Notes: generated by a model not told the origin, from the letters alone. Shown: positions 15,644 to 23,516, counted from the stretch's first letter. The stretch: 64,000 nt of DNA from Halomonas sp. TD01 (GCF_923868895.1 NZ_OV350343.1:620001-684000), one strand, 5' to 3'. Made by a program: numbers and translations.

Positions 15644-16800
15644 TGCCCTCCATGAAAGATCTCGTGCTGATTGGCGCGGGCCATGCCCATGCCTTCGTGC
15701 TGGAAGCCTTTGCTCAGCATCCAGATCCGTCAATCGCTATCACCGTGGTTAGCGACAGTGCCCTGTCAGCCTATTCTGGCAGCGTGCCAGCGTGGCTGGC
15801 AGGGGAATGCTCGCTACGCGAAACACAAATTGATGTAGCGGCGCTATCGAAAAGGGCAGGCTCTCGTTTAATCACCTCGCCCGCAGTGGCTATCGATCCC
15901 ACCAAGCGCCGGGTAACACTAGCTAACGGCGAGGTGATCCATTTTGATGTGGCTTCTTTTAACGTGGGCTCTACGCTGCAGTTGCCAGAAAAGCATGGCG
16001 AACAGCCCCCCTACTTGTTGGCGATGCGACCGCTTAGTTCACTGCACTACCGCTGGCAAGTGCTAAGAGAGAAAGTCGACCAGTTCCCGCCTGGTTCTAC
16101 ACAGCAGGTGGTGAGCGTAGGCGGCGGCGCAGCAGGCTGCGAAACCTTAATGAGTGTGATGGCGCAGCTTCGTCAACAGCGGCCCGACATTACTTGGCAA
16201 GGCACGCTAGTCAGCGCATCAACAACACTGCTACCCGACGCGGGTCATCTGCCCCGCTGGTTAACCCAACGTGCACTGCGCCGGGCAGGCATTACGGTGC
16301 TTCACGGCGTGCGTGGTCAGGCGCTGATAACGGGTGGCGTACACACCTCTGAGGGCGAACTCATTGACGCAGATATCGTGTTGTGGGCGACCGGTGCCGT
16401 TGGCCAGTCTTGGTTGCAAGACACCGCTCTGCCGCTGAATCAGCGGGGATTTATCCAGGTGAATAAGACACTTGAGGTAACAGAAAAGCCGGGGCTTTTT
16501 GCTGCTGGAGACTGTGCAGCTTTCAACCCGCCGCTGCACTCTTCCCCACTGCCCAAGGCTGGCGTTTATGCGGTGCGCATGGGGCCACTGCTCGCCGACA
16601 ACCTTCGCGCCGCCTGCCACAGTGAACCACTAGCCAACTGGAAGCCACCAAAACGCGTACTGGCACTGATTGGCACTGGCGACGGCCATGCGATTGCCAG
16701 CAGAGGTGCCATCGGCTTTTCAGGCCGCTGGGTGTGGGAATGGAAAAAGCGGATTGATGCGCGCTTTATTGCACGCTTCAATCCGCCTTTTAAACACTAA
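15640..16800 (+). CDS. FAD-dependent oxidoreductase, SelD-associated type (TIGR03169-like)
   Basis: 386 aa. N-terminal FAD motif LVLIGAGHAHAFVLEAF, substrate-side SAYSGSVPAWLAGE, NAD motif VVSVGGGAAGCETLMSV and FAD motif GLFAAGDCA identify an NDH-2/sulfide-quinone-reductase-like flavoprotein of the kind fused to or found with selenide water dikinase. No SelD domain follows. The ATG at 15640 overlaps the stop of the preceding fusion gene, so the two flavoproteins are co-translated. A shorter start twelve bases on (MKDLVLIG) is also possible. Its electron donor and acceptor are unknown. Confidence 0.85.
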   Translation: MMPSMKDLVLIGAGHAHAFVLEAFAQHPDPSIAITVVSDSALSAYSGSVPAWLAGECSLRETQIDVAALSKRAGSRLITSPAVAIDPTKRRVTLANGEVIHFDVASFNVGSTLQLPEKHGEQPPYLLAMRPLSSLHYRWQVLREKVDQFPPGSTQQVVSVGGGAAGCETLMSVMAQLRQQRPDITWQGTLVSASTTLLPDAGHLPRWLTQRALRRAGITVLHGVRGQALITGGVHTSEGELIDADIVLWATGAVGQSWLQDTALPLNQRGFIQVNKTLEVTEKPGLFAAGDCAAFNPPLHSSPLPKAGVYAVRMGPLLADNLRAACHSEPLANWKPPKRVLALIGTGDGHAIASRGAIGFSGRWVWEWKKRIDARFIARFNPPFKH

Positions 16801-16829
16801 ATTATTGCGATCAGATGCTAACTGAAGGC

Positions 16830-17282
16830 TTAGTTGGCTTCGCGCCAGCCGCCCAGCACCCGACTATCCGGGCCGAAGAACACCAGCCGGTCGTGGTCGA
16901 TTAGGTAGCGGTAGGCCGTGTCGAGCATATCGGTTACCCGCTTGGAATCTTCCATATTCGGGCAGGCCATGCGAGTTGAGGCGAGCTGACTAAACTCGAT
17001 ACGTTGGTTTTCCCCCAGGTTCACGCTGCCGGTAAAGCGGTTACAACCATCCGAGCCGCTCACACTGCCGTCGCGTCCAATTTGAAAGAACGGCGTATTA
17101 GGTAATGACACCCGTTCATCGGTACCTACTAGCAGTAAATTCCAACGTTGATCGACTATCGGCCCTGACAGCGAAACGCTTTCCGGCACTGCCGTGCTCT
17201 CTTGCTCTGGCGCACTGCTACATGCACTGATTAGCAGCGCAGTAGCCACACCGACTAGCATTGCTCCAAATTTGACCGTCAC
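16830..17282 (-). CDS. META-domain (HslJ-like) lipoprotein
   Basis: 150 aa. A lipoprotein signal ends at Cys21 (LLISAC), so it should be anchored in the envelope. A META-type domain follows with WNLLLVGTDERVSL, GRDGSVSGSDGCNRFTGSV and ISFSQLASTRMACPN-like segments (here EFSQLASTRMACPN). The start is GTG at 17282, supported by AAGGAG nine bases upstream. HslJ-type proteins are linked to envelope stress and drug tolerance in other bacteria. It is convergent with the flavoprotein gene and 24 bases downstream of the glyoxalase gene. Confidence 0.85.
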   Translation of the reverse strand: MTVKFGAMLVGVATALLISACSSAPEQESTAVPESVSLSGPIVDQRWNLLLVGTDERVSLPNTPFFQIGRDGSVSGSDGCNRFTGSVNLGENQRIEFSQLASTRMACPNMEDSKRVTDMLDTAYRYLIDHDRLVFFGPDSRVLGGWREAN

Positions 17283-17306
17283 TGTCTCATGCTCCTTATT
17301 GAAAAA

Positions 17307-17747
17307 TCACCAGCTTCCACTGTTTTCCATTGACGCCCATGGCTCCTGAGAGGGTAGCGCATCGCCTTTTTGTAGTAGCTCGACAGAAATACCATCGGGC
17401 GACTTCACAAACGCCATATGCCCATCCCGCGGCGGACGGTTAATGGTGACGCCGTTATCTTGAAGCTTTTTGCATAGCGCGTAAATATCGTCGACGCGAT
17501 AGGCCAAATGGCCGAAGTTGCGTCCACCAGTGACCTCTTCTGGATCCCAGTTATAGGTCAGCTCAAGTTCTGGAGCCGTTAAGCGTTCGGAGCGCGCTTC
17601 ATCTTCCGGTGCAGCAAGAAAGACCAGGGTAAAACGGCCTTTTTCGTTTTCTTTGCGGCGCACTTCTTTCAACCCCAACAGGTCGCAGTAAAAATTCAAC
17701 GACGCGTCCAAGTTGCTTACCCGTACCATGGTGTGCAAAAACTGCAT
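17307..17747 (-). CDS. gloA: Lactoylglutathione lyase-like protein (glyoxalase I, VOC fold)
   Basis: 146 aa. Metal ligands expected for GloA are visible: His5 in FLHTMVRV, Glu in ELELTYNW, His in FGHLAYRV and Glu in ISVELLQK. It converts the hemithioacetal of methylglyoxal and glutathione to S-lactoylglutathione. Segments LNFYCDLLGLKEVRRK and NGVTINRPPRDGHMAFVKSPDG are close to the E. coli-type nickel enzyme. The start has GGGAGG five bases upstream. Forms a short minus-strand unit with the neighbours. Confidence 0.92.
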   Translation of the reverse strand: MQFLHTMVRVSNLDASLNFYCDLLGLKEVRRKENEKGRFTLVFLAAPEDEARSERLTAPELELTYNWDPEEVTGGRNFGHLAYRVDDIYALCKKLQDNGVTINRPPRDGHMAFVKSPDGISVELLQKGDALPSQEPWASMENSGSW

Positions 17748-17766
17748 GTCATCCTCCCTTCATCAT

Positions 17767-18216
17767 TTACTGGGTATATTCGCTAAAGATAGCAGAGGTG
17801 CTGTCGTTGCGGGTCCAGCTGAGAACGGCGTAATCATCAACTCGGCCTGTTTCCATGCCCGGAGAACCATGCGGCATGCCCGGCACCGTTAGCCCAACCA
17901 CTTCTGGCTGCTCTTCCAACAGTTGCTGGATATCTGACGCGGGCACATGGCCTTCAATGACGTAGCCCTCAACGATAGCCGTGTGACATGAAGCGAGTTC
18001 GGGCGGAACGCCATTGGCCATTTTGATAGACCTTAGGTCGCCATCGCGGTGATGGTTAACATCAAACCCAGCCTCTTCGAGATGGCTCACCCACGAGCTG
18101 CAACAACCACAGTTAGGGTCACTGTGCACATCAATAGTAGGCGCTGCCAAAGCGTTGAGCGAATATGCGGCAAGAAGACTGACTGCCAGACGCTTAATTA
18201 GACGATTTTGTGACAT
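17767..18216 (-). CDS. DUF411 metal-binding periplasmic protein
   Basis: 149 aa. A signal peptide ends near ALAA (residue 25). The mature part has the DUF411 motifs HSDPNCGCCSSWVSHL, MANGVPPELASCHTAIVEGYVIEGHVPASDI and VPGMPHGSPGME. Family members occur in copper-resistance loci and probably bind Cu or a similar ion through the CGCC and His/Met residues. GAGGAGGG lies seven bases before the ATG. No copper pump is nearby here. It heads the unit with the glyoxalase and META lipoprotein genes. Confidence 0.88.
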   Translation of the reverse strand: MSQNRLIKRLAVSLLAAYSLNALAAPTIDVHSDPNCGCCSSWVSHLEEAGFDVNHHRDGDLRSIKMANGVPPELASCHTAIVEGYVIEGHVPASDIQQLLEEQPEVVGLTVPGMPHGSPGMETGRVDDYAVLSWTRNDSTSAIFSEYTQ

Positions 18217-18293
18217 TTAAAAACCCTCCTCACAGATCTGTATAATAATACATTAATTGCTTGGAATTCGGGGGCCACCCCAAGGAGACATTC

Positions 18294-19364
18294 GTGGATT
18301 CAATCACACAAGCTGCACTTGGGGCCGCCATAGGTGGTGCGGTGTTGGGCAAACGACTGGGGCGAAAAGCCGTACTTATTGGTGCGCTGCTCGGCACGTT
18401 ACCCGACCTTGACGTAGTGCTCGACTATGGCGATGCCGTGGCCAATGTGACAGAGCATCGCGGCTTTAGCCACTCGCTATTTGTGCTGACCGGCTTAGCC
18501 ACGGTATTGGCGCTGCTGTGTAACCGTTTCGCGCCTACTCGTGCTATATCCTTGGGAAGATGGTGGTGCTTTTTTGCGCTCATATTGATCACTCACCCGC
18601 TGCTGGATTCATTGACCACCTATGGCACTCAGTTGTTCTGGCCGCTAGATAAGCCGCCTGCAGCGTGGCCTATCGTGTTTATTATCGACCCTTTCTACAC
18701 CTTGCCACTACTGGTTGCGCTGATCATCGCTGTTGCCGCTAAAAAAGTGCGCAAGGCTTGTACGATCGGCTTAGCAGTATCCAGCATGTATTTGCTGCTG
18801 GCGGCAGGCGCGAAATGGAGCATTGAGCAACGCTTAGCGCCAGCGCTAGCCAACGCTGGCTTGCAGACAGCCCCCGTATTGGTTCAACCGACACCATTTA
18901 ATATTGCACTGTGGCGCGCCACCGTTATTGACGGAGATCGCTATTTTGAAAGTTTGATCAGCGTATTTGATGGCCAGCGCGAGCCAACACTTGAACCTAT
19001 AAAGCGCAACGGCGCACTTGAAGAAAGTGCGTTGGCAGGGCCGCTAGGGCAACGACTAGCCTGGTTTACTGGCCCATTTTTACGCTATGACACACAGTGG
19101 CTCGATGGCCAGGAAACGTTGATCGCTACGGATATTCGCCTCGGCTTTCCAGGGTTTCATCCGTTCAGTTTTACCCTGGCAACCCGGGATGGTGACCTTT
19201 GGCGCCCAGTAGAGATCAGCGAAGAATTAGACACTTCCCCCAGGCTCCGCTTTACAACACTGTCCAGGCTCGCTGCTAGAGCAACAGGAAATGTTACCGC
19301 ACTATGCGCTAGCGATTTTATTGAACATCACTGGCGTGCCGAGCCTTTCCTTTACCGTTGCTGA
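18294..19364 (+). CDS. YbcI/DUF457-type membrane-bound metal-dependent hydrolase
   Basis: 356 aa inner membrane protein. The N-terminal part shows the family motifs DSITQAALGAAIGGAVLGKRLG, GTLPDLD and the metal-site-like HRGFSHS, followed by THPLLDSLTTYGTQLFWP and about four membrane segments; the C-terminal 170 residues are soluble. The start is GTG at 18294 with AAGGAG six bases upstream. Substrate unknown; the E. coli relative YbcI is uncharacterised. Divergent from the DUF411 gene. Confidence 0.85.
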   Translation: MDSITQAALGAAIGGAVLGKRLGRKAVLIGALLGTLPDLDVVLDYGDAVANVTEHRGFSHSLFVLTGLATVLALLCNRFAPTRAISLGRWWCFFALILITHPLLDSLTTYGTQLFWPLDKPPAAWPIVFIIDPFYTLPLLVALIIAVAAKKVRKACTIGLAVSSMYLLLAAGAKWSIEQRLAPALANAGLQTAPVLVQPTPFNIALWRATVIDGDRYFESLISVFDGQREPTLEPIKRNGALEESALAGPLGQRLAWFTGPFLRYDTQWLDGQETLIATDIRLGFPGFHPFSFTLATRDGDLWRPVEISEELDTSPRLRFTTLSRLAARATGNVTALCASDFIEHHWRAEPFLYRC

Positions 19365-19394
19365 CACACCAATGGATTCAAAAGACCGTGCCGA

Positions 19395-20135
19395 CTAGGG
19401 GGCAATGCCCTGGCCACAGCCCTTGTACTGTTCGCCGCCTATCGTTAGCGTGACACGGGCAGGATACGGCTGGCCTTTCATGTCATCAAAACAGGCGCCT
19501 GACTCAATGCGTACGCGGAAAAATTGCTCAGCGTTGGCATTCTCAATCACCACTCTACCTGCCTCATTGTCCATGACACTGACCATATAGGGCATGGTTT
19601 GCGTTTCGCTGCCGTAGGCCGTTGTCCAGGTCATCACTGGCGCGTCATTGGCAAGTTCAATCGACCAGCCTGGCTCATTACCACGCCCCAGGAACATTAC
19701 GCCGGGATGATCCGCACGTGTTGCTGCTGCTCGACGCAGCCCCTGCTGACATTGAAGCTGACCACGCGGCGTTTCCACCTGCGCCTGATCACCACGGTTC
19801 CAGAAGCTGACCTCACCATCTTGATAACGCGCACCGCTTGCCACAATTGCTTCCGGCAAACGCCAGGCACCGTGTAGCGACCAAAGACGTAGGTTATCGT
19901 CGTTCACCGCAGTGACCAGGTTCTGATTTGCTGGCAGACACTCCCAAGCGTCAAAGTGTGACGCGCTGCCAGGAAACAGGGCAGCAGGCAGTAAGGGGGC
20001 ACTGCTGTGAACTGTTGTTTTAGACGCTCCATCAGCAGAATCAGCAGGCGTTGTCCCCGTATTTGCACAGCCTGCCAACGCAACCGTGGCAGTCAGCGCA
20101 ATTAAACCGGTTAACCGATTAGGTAAGTAAGTCAT
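19395..20135 (-). CDS. COG3650-like lipoprotein
   Basis: 246 aa with a lipoprotein signal ending at Cys23 (LAGCANTG). After a Ser/Thr-rich linker comes a domain with MFLGRGNEPGWSIEL near 150-164 and the terminal GEQYKGCGQGIAP, the pattern of COG3650-type proteins that accompany HslJ/MliC-like envelope factors. Two C-terminal cysteines may pair in the periplasm. Function not known. Convergent with the YbcI-like gene. Confidence 0.75.
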   Translation of the reverse strand: MTYLPNRLTGLIALTATVALAGCANTGTTPADSADGASKTTVHSSAPLLPAALFPGSASHFDAWECLPANQNLVTAVNDDNLRLWSLHGAWRLPEAIVASGARYQDGEVSFWNRGDQAQVETPRGQLQCQQGLRRAAATRADHPGVMFLGRGNEPGWSIELANDAPVMTWTTAYGSETQTMPYMVSVMDNEAGRVVIENANAEQFFRVRIESGACFDDMKGQPYPARVTLTIGGEQYKGCGQGIAP

Positions 20136-20268
20136 GCATCCTGCTCCCTGTTGTCATCACTGTTGTTAACGCTATTACTATCGTTACCGTTATCTTTACT
20201 ATGCCTTTTACCATCATAGATACCTTCAATGGAGTCTACTCAGCGTTCGGCATCCATCTATTGATACC

Positions 20269-20781
20269 CTAGCGACGCTTAAATGCTTTTAAGTCCTGCG
20301 GATCAAAACTGTCAACGTGATCTGGCAGCCCCAACTCTTCGCGTTTTAACTTTATCTGCATTTTTTCAGCTAGGCGTTCAGAATCATCATCGGTAGTACG
20401 GCCGTTAAGTTCAGCGAGCTGCGTCATGCCTTGATGGTAAAACGTCACTATATCCAGCGCCACACGATTATCTTCTTCCACGCCTCGGCGCAGTGGTTGT
20501 AGGTAGCCACTAATATGGGAAAGATGGTGTTTGAGCTGCCATACGTAGCGCATTTCAGTCATCCATGGGCGATCCTTGAGCACCGCAAACAGCGCGCTGG
20601 TGGCCAACAAACCAAGGAAGACCCCCAACCCGTTGAGCCATAAACTGCTGCCAAAAGCGGAAGTTAACAGCATCGAAAAAAGTAACCCGAAGACAATTAA
20701 TTGCCCTGCCATAGCAATACTGATCATTCGCGCCTTGCGCTGGTAGCTACTGGGGTTATGCTGCTCAAGGGTGAAGACCAT
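20269..20781 (-). CDS. DUF3087 family membrane protein
   Basis: 170 aa. Two adjacent hydrophobic segments (about 21-42 and 48-67) precede a charged cytoplasmic C-terminus with WMTEMRYVWQLKHHLSHI and the end FDPQDLKAFKRR. This matches DUF3087 proteins of marine gammaproteobacteria; no function is known. ATG 20781 has GAGG six bases upstream; starts at 20793 or 20796 with AAGGG upstream are also possible. It follows the DAHP synthase gene by 89 bases in the same direction and might be cotranscribed. Confidence 0.75.
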   Translation of the reverse strand: MVFTLEQHNPSSYQRKARMISIAMAGQLIVFGLLFSMLLTSAFGSSLWLNGLGVFLGLLATSALFAVLKDRPWMTEMRYVWQLKHHLSHISGYLQPLRRGVEEDNRVALDIVTFYHQGMTQLAELNGRTTDDDSERLAEKMQIKLKREELGLPDHVDSFDPQDLKAFKRR

Positions 20782-20870
20782 GGCCAACCTCATCATCAAA
20801 AGTAGTCCCTTATGATACGGGGCTGGCCAGGGCAAACAAGAGATTATCAAACTGCTGGCAGATAACAGTG

Positions 20871-21950
20871 TTAACTCATTCGCTCAGCAGCGGTTTTTAA
20901 CAACCGTTCGGTGGTTTCCCAGCTCACGCAGGCATCGGTCACCGATACGCCGTAGCGCATCGCATTGGGCGACAGCGCTTGCTTACCTTCAAATAGGTGG
21001 CTTTCGAGCATTAACGCTACTAAGTTGGCATCGCCCGCCTGGCGCTGCGCCAACACATCGAGCATCACTTCGCTTTGGCGTCGGTGATCTTTTCGCGCAT
21101 TGGCGTGGCTGCAGTCCACCATTAAGCGTGGGTTCTGCCCCGCTTCACGCAAGGTATTCACCGCTGCTCGCACATGGTGCGCCTGGTAGTTTGGCTCACC
21201 GTGCCCACCCCGCAACACCACGTGAGTATTGGGGTTGCCAGCGGTTTCCTGCATGATCGGACGCCCTTCTTTATCCATTGCGAAGCGCTGGTGAGAATGA
21301 GCCGCTGCTTGCATAGCATCAATGGCAACCTGAACGTCGCCGCTGGTGGCATTTTTGAACCCCACCGCTGCCGCGAGATCACTCGCCAGCTCGCGATGCA
21401 ACTGCGACTCAGTGGTACGAGCACCAATGGCGACCCAGCTCAGCAGATCATCTAAGTAGGGCGCTAGCATGGGCTGTAAAAGCTCTGTGGCCACCGGTAA
21501 GCCGCGCGAGGCAACAGCGTGCATAAGCTCACGAGAGAGGGTAATGCCCTTTGGCATATCGCCACTACCATCTAGCCCAGGATCGTATGCCAACCCCTTC
21601 CATCCCACCGTGGTGCGCGGTTTTTCCACGTAAACACGCATTACCGGTAATAGTTGCTCGCTGACCTCATCGCTGAGCGCAGCCAGTCGGTCGGCATACT
21701 CTAACGCTGCATCTGGATCGTGAACTGAGCAGGGGCCAACAACCACTAACAAGCGGTTATCCTGACCATTCAGGATACGCTGAACCGCTTGGCGCTGTTG
21801 GGCAATTTGCTCACCCAGTTGGCTATTGATAGCGACACTGCGGCGTAACTCTGCTGGCAAAGGCAACGGCTGCGATGAGTTCGAGGGGCTGTTTGTTAAT
21901 GACGCTCGATTTGACAAGGTTGTGCAAGCAGGACTGACATGGGCATTCAT
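20871..21950 (-). CDS. aroG: 3-deoxy-7-phosphoheptulonate (DAHP) synthase, class I
   Basis: 359 aa. It joins phosphoenolpyruvate and erythrose 4-phosphate, the first step of aromatic amino acid synthesis. AroFGH-type motifs are seen: VVVGPCSVHDPDAALEYA, RVYVEKPRTTVGWKGL, DPGLDGSGDMPKG, GARTTESQLHRELAS, GFKNATSGD and LMVDCSHANARKDH. Which amino acid inhibits it cannot be read with confidence from motifs; the symbol aroG is used for the class. It is preceded by a long leader with an aromatic-rich peptide, an attenuator hairpin and a second small ORF that ends three bases before its ATG, so expression is probably controlled by aromatic aminoacyl-tRNA supply. Confidence 0.95.
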   Translation of the reverse strand: MNAHVSPACTTLSNRASLTNSPSNSSQPLPLPAELRRSVAINSQLGEQIAQQRQAVQRILNGQDNRLLVVVGPCSVHDPDAALEYADRLAALSDEVSEQLLPVMRVYVEKPRTTVGWKGLAYDPGLDGSGDMPKGITLSRELMHAVASRGLPVATELLQPMLAPYLDDLLSWVAIGARTTESQLHRELASDLAAAVGFKNATSGDVQVAIDAMQAAAHSHQRFAMDKEGRPIMQETAGNPNTHVVLRGGHGEPNYQAHHVRAAVNTLREAGQNPRLMVDCSHANARKDHRRQSEVMLDVLAQRQAGDANLVALMLESHLFEGKQALSPNAMRYGVSVTDACVSWETTERLLKTAAERMS

Positions 21951-21953
21951 AAC

Positions 21954-22130
21954 TCAACTCTCCAGAAGCATGTGACATCGTGATAACAACAACTTGCCAC
22001 CCTGGCTTGCACGGTCGGAGGTGGCAGCTTGCACCGACCGCGCGTCGCTAAATCGCCAGCCATAGCCATAACCGATATAGTTGGCAACGTTGGCGAGCAG
22101 ATTAGCGAGAGAGTTTGCGCGGTACATCAT
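21954..22130 (-). CDS. Small ORF (58 codons) abutting the DAHP synthase gene, possible second leader
   Basis: Begins with a double Met after AGGAG seven bases upstream, so it should be translated. It contains the run NYIGYGYGWRF (three Tyr, one Trp) near the middle and ends with TGA three bases before the aro ATG, which favours translational coupling. The bases after the Tyr/Trp codons carry two long complementary pairs. I know no protein family for it. It is either a regulatory peptide or a real small protein; the first is favoured by position. Confidence 0.55.
   Translation of the reverse strand: MMYRANSLANLLANVANYIGYGYGWRFSDARSVQAATSDRASQGGKLLLSRCHMLLES
21995..22043 (-). promoter_or_regulatory. 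Two crossing GC-rich pairings (alternative hairpins or H-type pseudoknot)
   Basis: In transcript order: arm A GCGCGGUCGG (22043-22034), arm B UGCCACC (22026-22020), arm C CCGACCGUGC (22018-22009), arm D GGUGGCA (22001-21995). A pairs with C over 10 bases (one G-U) and B with D over 7 bases. The order A-B-C-D makes the pairings cross, so they either exclude each other or form a pseudoknot. It lies 13 bases after the Trp codon of the small ORF and 45 bases before the aro start. Direct repeats TGCAAGC follow A and fall at the C-D junction. Confidence 0.55.
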
Positions 22131-22195
22131 GGTGCAGCTCCTGGATGAAAGTCCTGTGAAACCCAAATAGTTAAACTAAATAAACAATTGAAACG

Positions 22196-22233
22196 AAAGA
22201 AGCCCCGGTTGGGCTACCAACCGAGGCTTCTTT
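22196..22233 (-). terminator. Attenuator-like terminator in the aro leader
   Basis: A 17-bp stem (one G-U on the minus transcript) with loop UAGC, arms beginning AAAGAAGCC and ending GGCUUCUUU, followed by CGUUUCAAUUGUUU. It stands between the aromatic-rich leader peptide and the second small ORF, inside what must be the aro transcript, so it fits an attenuator rather than an ordinary gene end. It could also stop transcripts on the plus strand. Confidence 0.8.
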
Positions 22234-22276
22234 GCATGCGGCAGGCAACCTAGTCGGTGTGCCTGATGACGCGACG

Positions 22277-22408
22277 CTACTGGTCGGCCAAGGGCACACC
22301 GTGGCTAAACCAATAGGCAGCATAAAAGAACGCAGCAACGCACGCCCACGCACTAGCCGCCAATACCGGCTTTGCTTGTGTGTGCTGAATGCATTGTGCT
22401 GTGTGCAT
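22277..22408 (-). CDS. Leader peptide of DAHP synthase gene, aromatic-rich (43 aa)
   Basis: Short ORF with AGGA seven bases before the ATG. Its second half contains FFYAAYWF, that is Phe-Phe-Tyr-Ala-Ala-Tyr-Trp-Phe, plus an earlier Trp. The stop codon lies in the loop of a 9-bp hairpin: GGUGUGCC (22300-22293) with GGCACACC (22263-22256), extended by one G-C. The distal arm region CACCGACTAGG can alternatively pair with the 5' arm of the terminator at 22196-22233. This is the layout of ribosome-dependent attenuation as in trp and phe operons. A small membrane protein is the alternative, since the segment is also hydrophobic. Confidence 0.7.
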   Translation of the reverse strand: MHTAQCIQHTQAKPVLAASAWACVAAFFYAAYWFSHGVPLADQ

Positions 22409-22463
22409 GGCTGCGTCCTAATTCACGATTCTAGTTCACGTTGATCGTCGTAAGCGATCATCT

Positions 22464-22492
22464 TTAATAGCTTAATCCTGCCTGCATATAAA
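22464..22492 (-). promoter_or_regulatory. Possible promoter of the aro leader transcript
   Basis: On the minus strand TTTATA (22492-22487) and TATTAA (22469-22464) are spaced by 17 bases, each matching four of six sigma-70 consensus bases. A start near 22457 would leave about 49 bases before the leader peptide. Weak evidence; the gap between the small membrane protein gene and the leader must contain a promoter unless both are cotranscribed. Confidence 0.3.
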
Positions 22493-22506
22493 CAAAATGG
22501 CAACCA

Positions 22507-22635
22507 TCATCCGCCAAATGCTTGTATCCAACCAATTGTTGCGGGCAGTGCGCTCATGCTCACCAGCACTACAAGACCAAGTACAATAGCGAGCAAACCT
22601 GATTCGTCTTTAAAGTTGTCGTCATGGTCGGCCAT
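22507..22635 (-). CDS. Small single-span membrane protein (42 aa)
   Basis: ATG 22635 has a near-perfect AAGGAGG six bases upstream. The product has an acidic start MADHDDNFKDES, one hydrophobic segment LLAIVLGLVVLVSMSAL (about residues 14-30) and a short tail ending QAFGG. Not assignable to a family by me. It lies between the flavin reductase gene and the aro leader, same direction. The strong ribosome binding site and clear membrane segment support a real gene. Confidence 0.6.
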   Translation of the reverse strand: MADHDDNFKDESGLLAIVLGLVVLVSMSALPATIGWIQAFGG

Positions 22636-22694
22636 GGAAGCCTCCTTTTTATCGATATCGGCACATGCCGTACGGCAGTCATTGGCCGATCATT

Positions 22695-23474
22695 TTAGTG
22701 AGGGCGCGGCGCGTAGGCAAATACATCCGAGAACATTCGCTCATTGCTAATATCTTTTCGCTCTAGCACATCAACACAGGCGTAAACCATCCCCGGCGAG
22801 CCCGATAGATAAATATCACAGTCGCTGGGCGCCAAGGCAGCCCCTGCAAGTTCGCTCTCAAGTGCACTTTCCAGCACTAGGTCAATGCGTCCTTGATGGT
22901 GTGAAATACGTTCACCAACCGCTAGCGGCTCGGTAAGCGGAAACTCAGTCACCGCTTGAAAAGCAACATTTGCATACTGCTGTGCCCACTCGCAGGCGAG
23001 GTCTTCAGCATAAAGATCGCGATGCTCCCGGTTTGCCCACCATAACGAAATAGGTCGAGCAGGTTGCTGCCGCAGCGCCGCTTCTACAATGGCTTTCATC
23101 TGTGCAAAACCGGTGCCTGCCGCTACCAGCAGTAGCGGACGCTCACTTTCGGCGTCCAGTACGCACTCACCGCTGGGCAATCGTACGGTCAACTGGTTGG
23201 CTACCTGCAATAGTTCTCGCAGGCGAGCAGAGTTGTCCCGCTCAGGCCAGTGCTGAATATGCAATTCGATAATGCCATCACCACGTTCAGCGCTGGCAAT
23301 GGAAAACGGTACCCAGGTGCTATCGTCTAGTTTCAGCTCTAAATACTGCCCAGGCGCATGCTGCATGGCTTCGGGCCGCCCTTCCAGGGTCACCCCAAAG
23401 ACGTCGGGATTTAAATCCTCAACGGCAGTTACCTGGCAGGTTAACGTCTTGCAAGTTGACGTGCTTGCGCTCAT
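22695..23474 (-). CDS. fre: NAD(P)H-flavin reductase (Fre-like)
   Basis: 259 aa ferredoxin-reductase-fold protein. FAD-binding VPFSIAS (about residue 57) and NAD(P)-binding LLLVAAGTGFAQMKAIVEA (about 113-131), with the C-terminal YLSGSPGMVYACVDVL. It reduces free flavin with NAD(P)H. It lies 42 bases downstream of ubiD; reduced FMN is needed by UbiX to make the prenylated flavin of UbiD, so the pairing is functionally sensible. AAAGAGG precedes the ATG. Confidence 0.88.
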   Translation of the reverse strand: MSASTSTCKTLTCQVTAVEDLNPDVFGVTLEGRPEAMQHAPGQYLELKLDDSTWVPFSIASAERGDGIIELHIQHWPERDNSARLRELLQVANQLTVRLPSGECVLDAESERPLLLVAAGTGFAQMKAIVEAALRQQPARPISLWWANREHRDLYAEDLACEWAQQYANVAFQAVTEFPLTEPLAVGERISHHQGRIDLVLESALESELAGAALAPSDCDIYLSGSPGMVYACVDVLERKDISNERMFSDVFAYAPRPH

Positions 23475-23516
23475 GAAAGCCTCTTTATGAAGAATCGTCC
23501 GACCTGCGCCACTGGG

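Noticed and set aside
22171..22353. A 60-codon minus-strand reading frame across the aro leader
   Set aside because: It runs straight through the 17-bp terminator hairpin and is out of frame with the 43-codon leader, which has a ribosome binding site and the aromatic codons.
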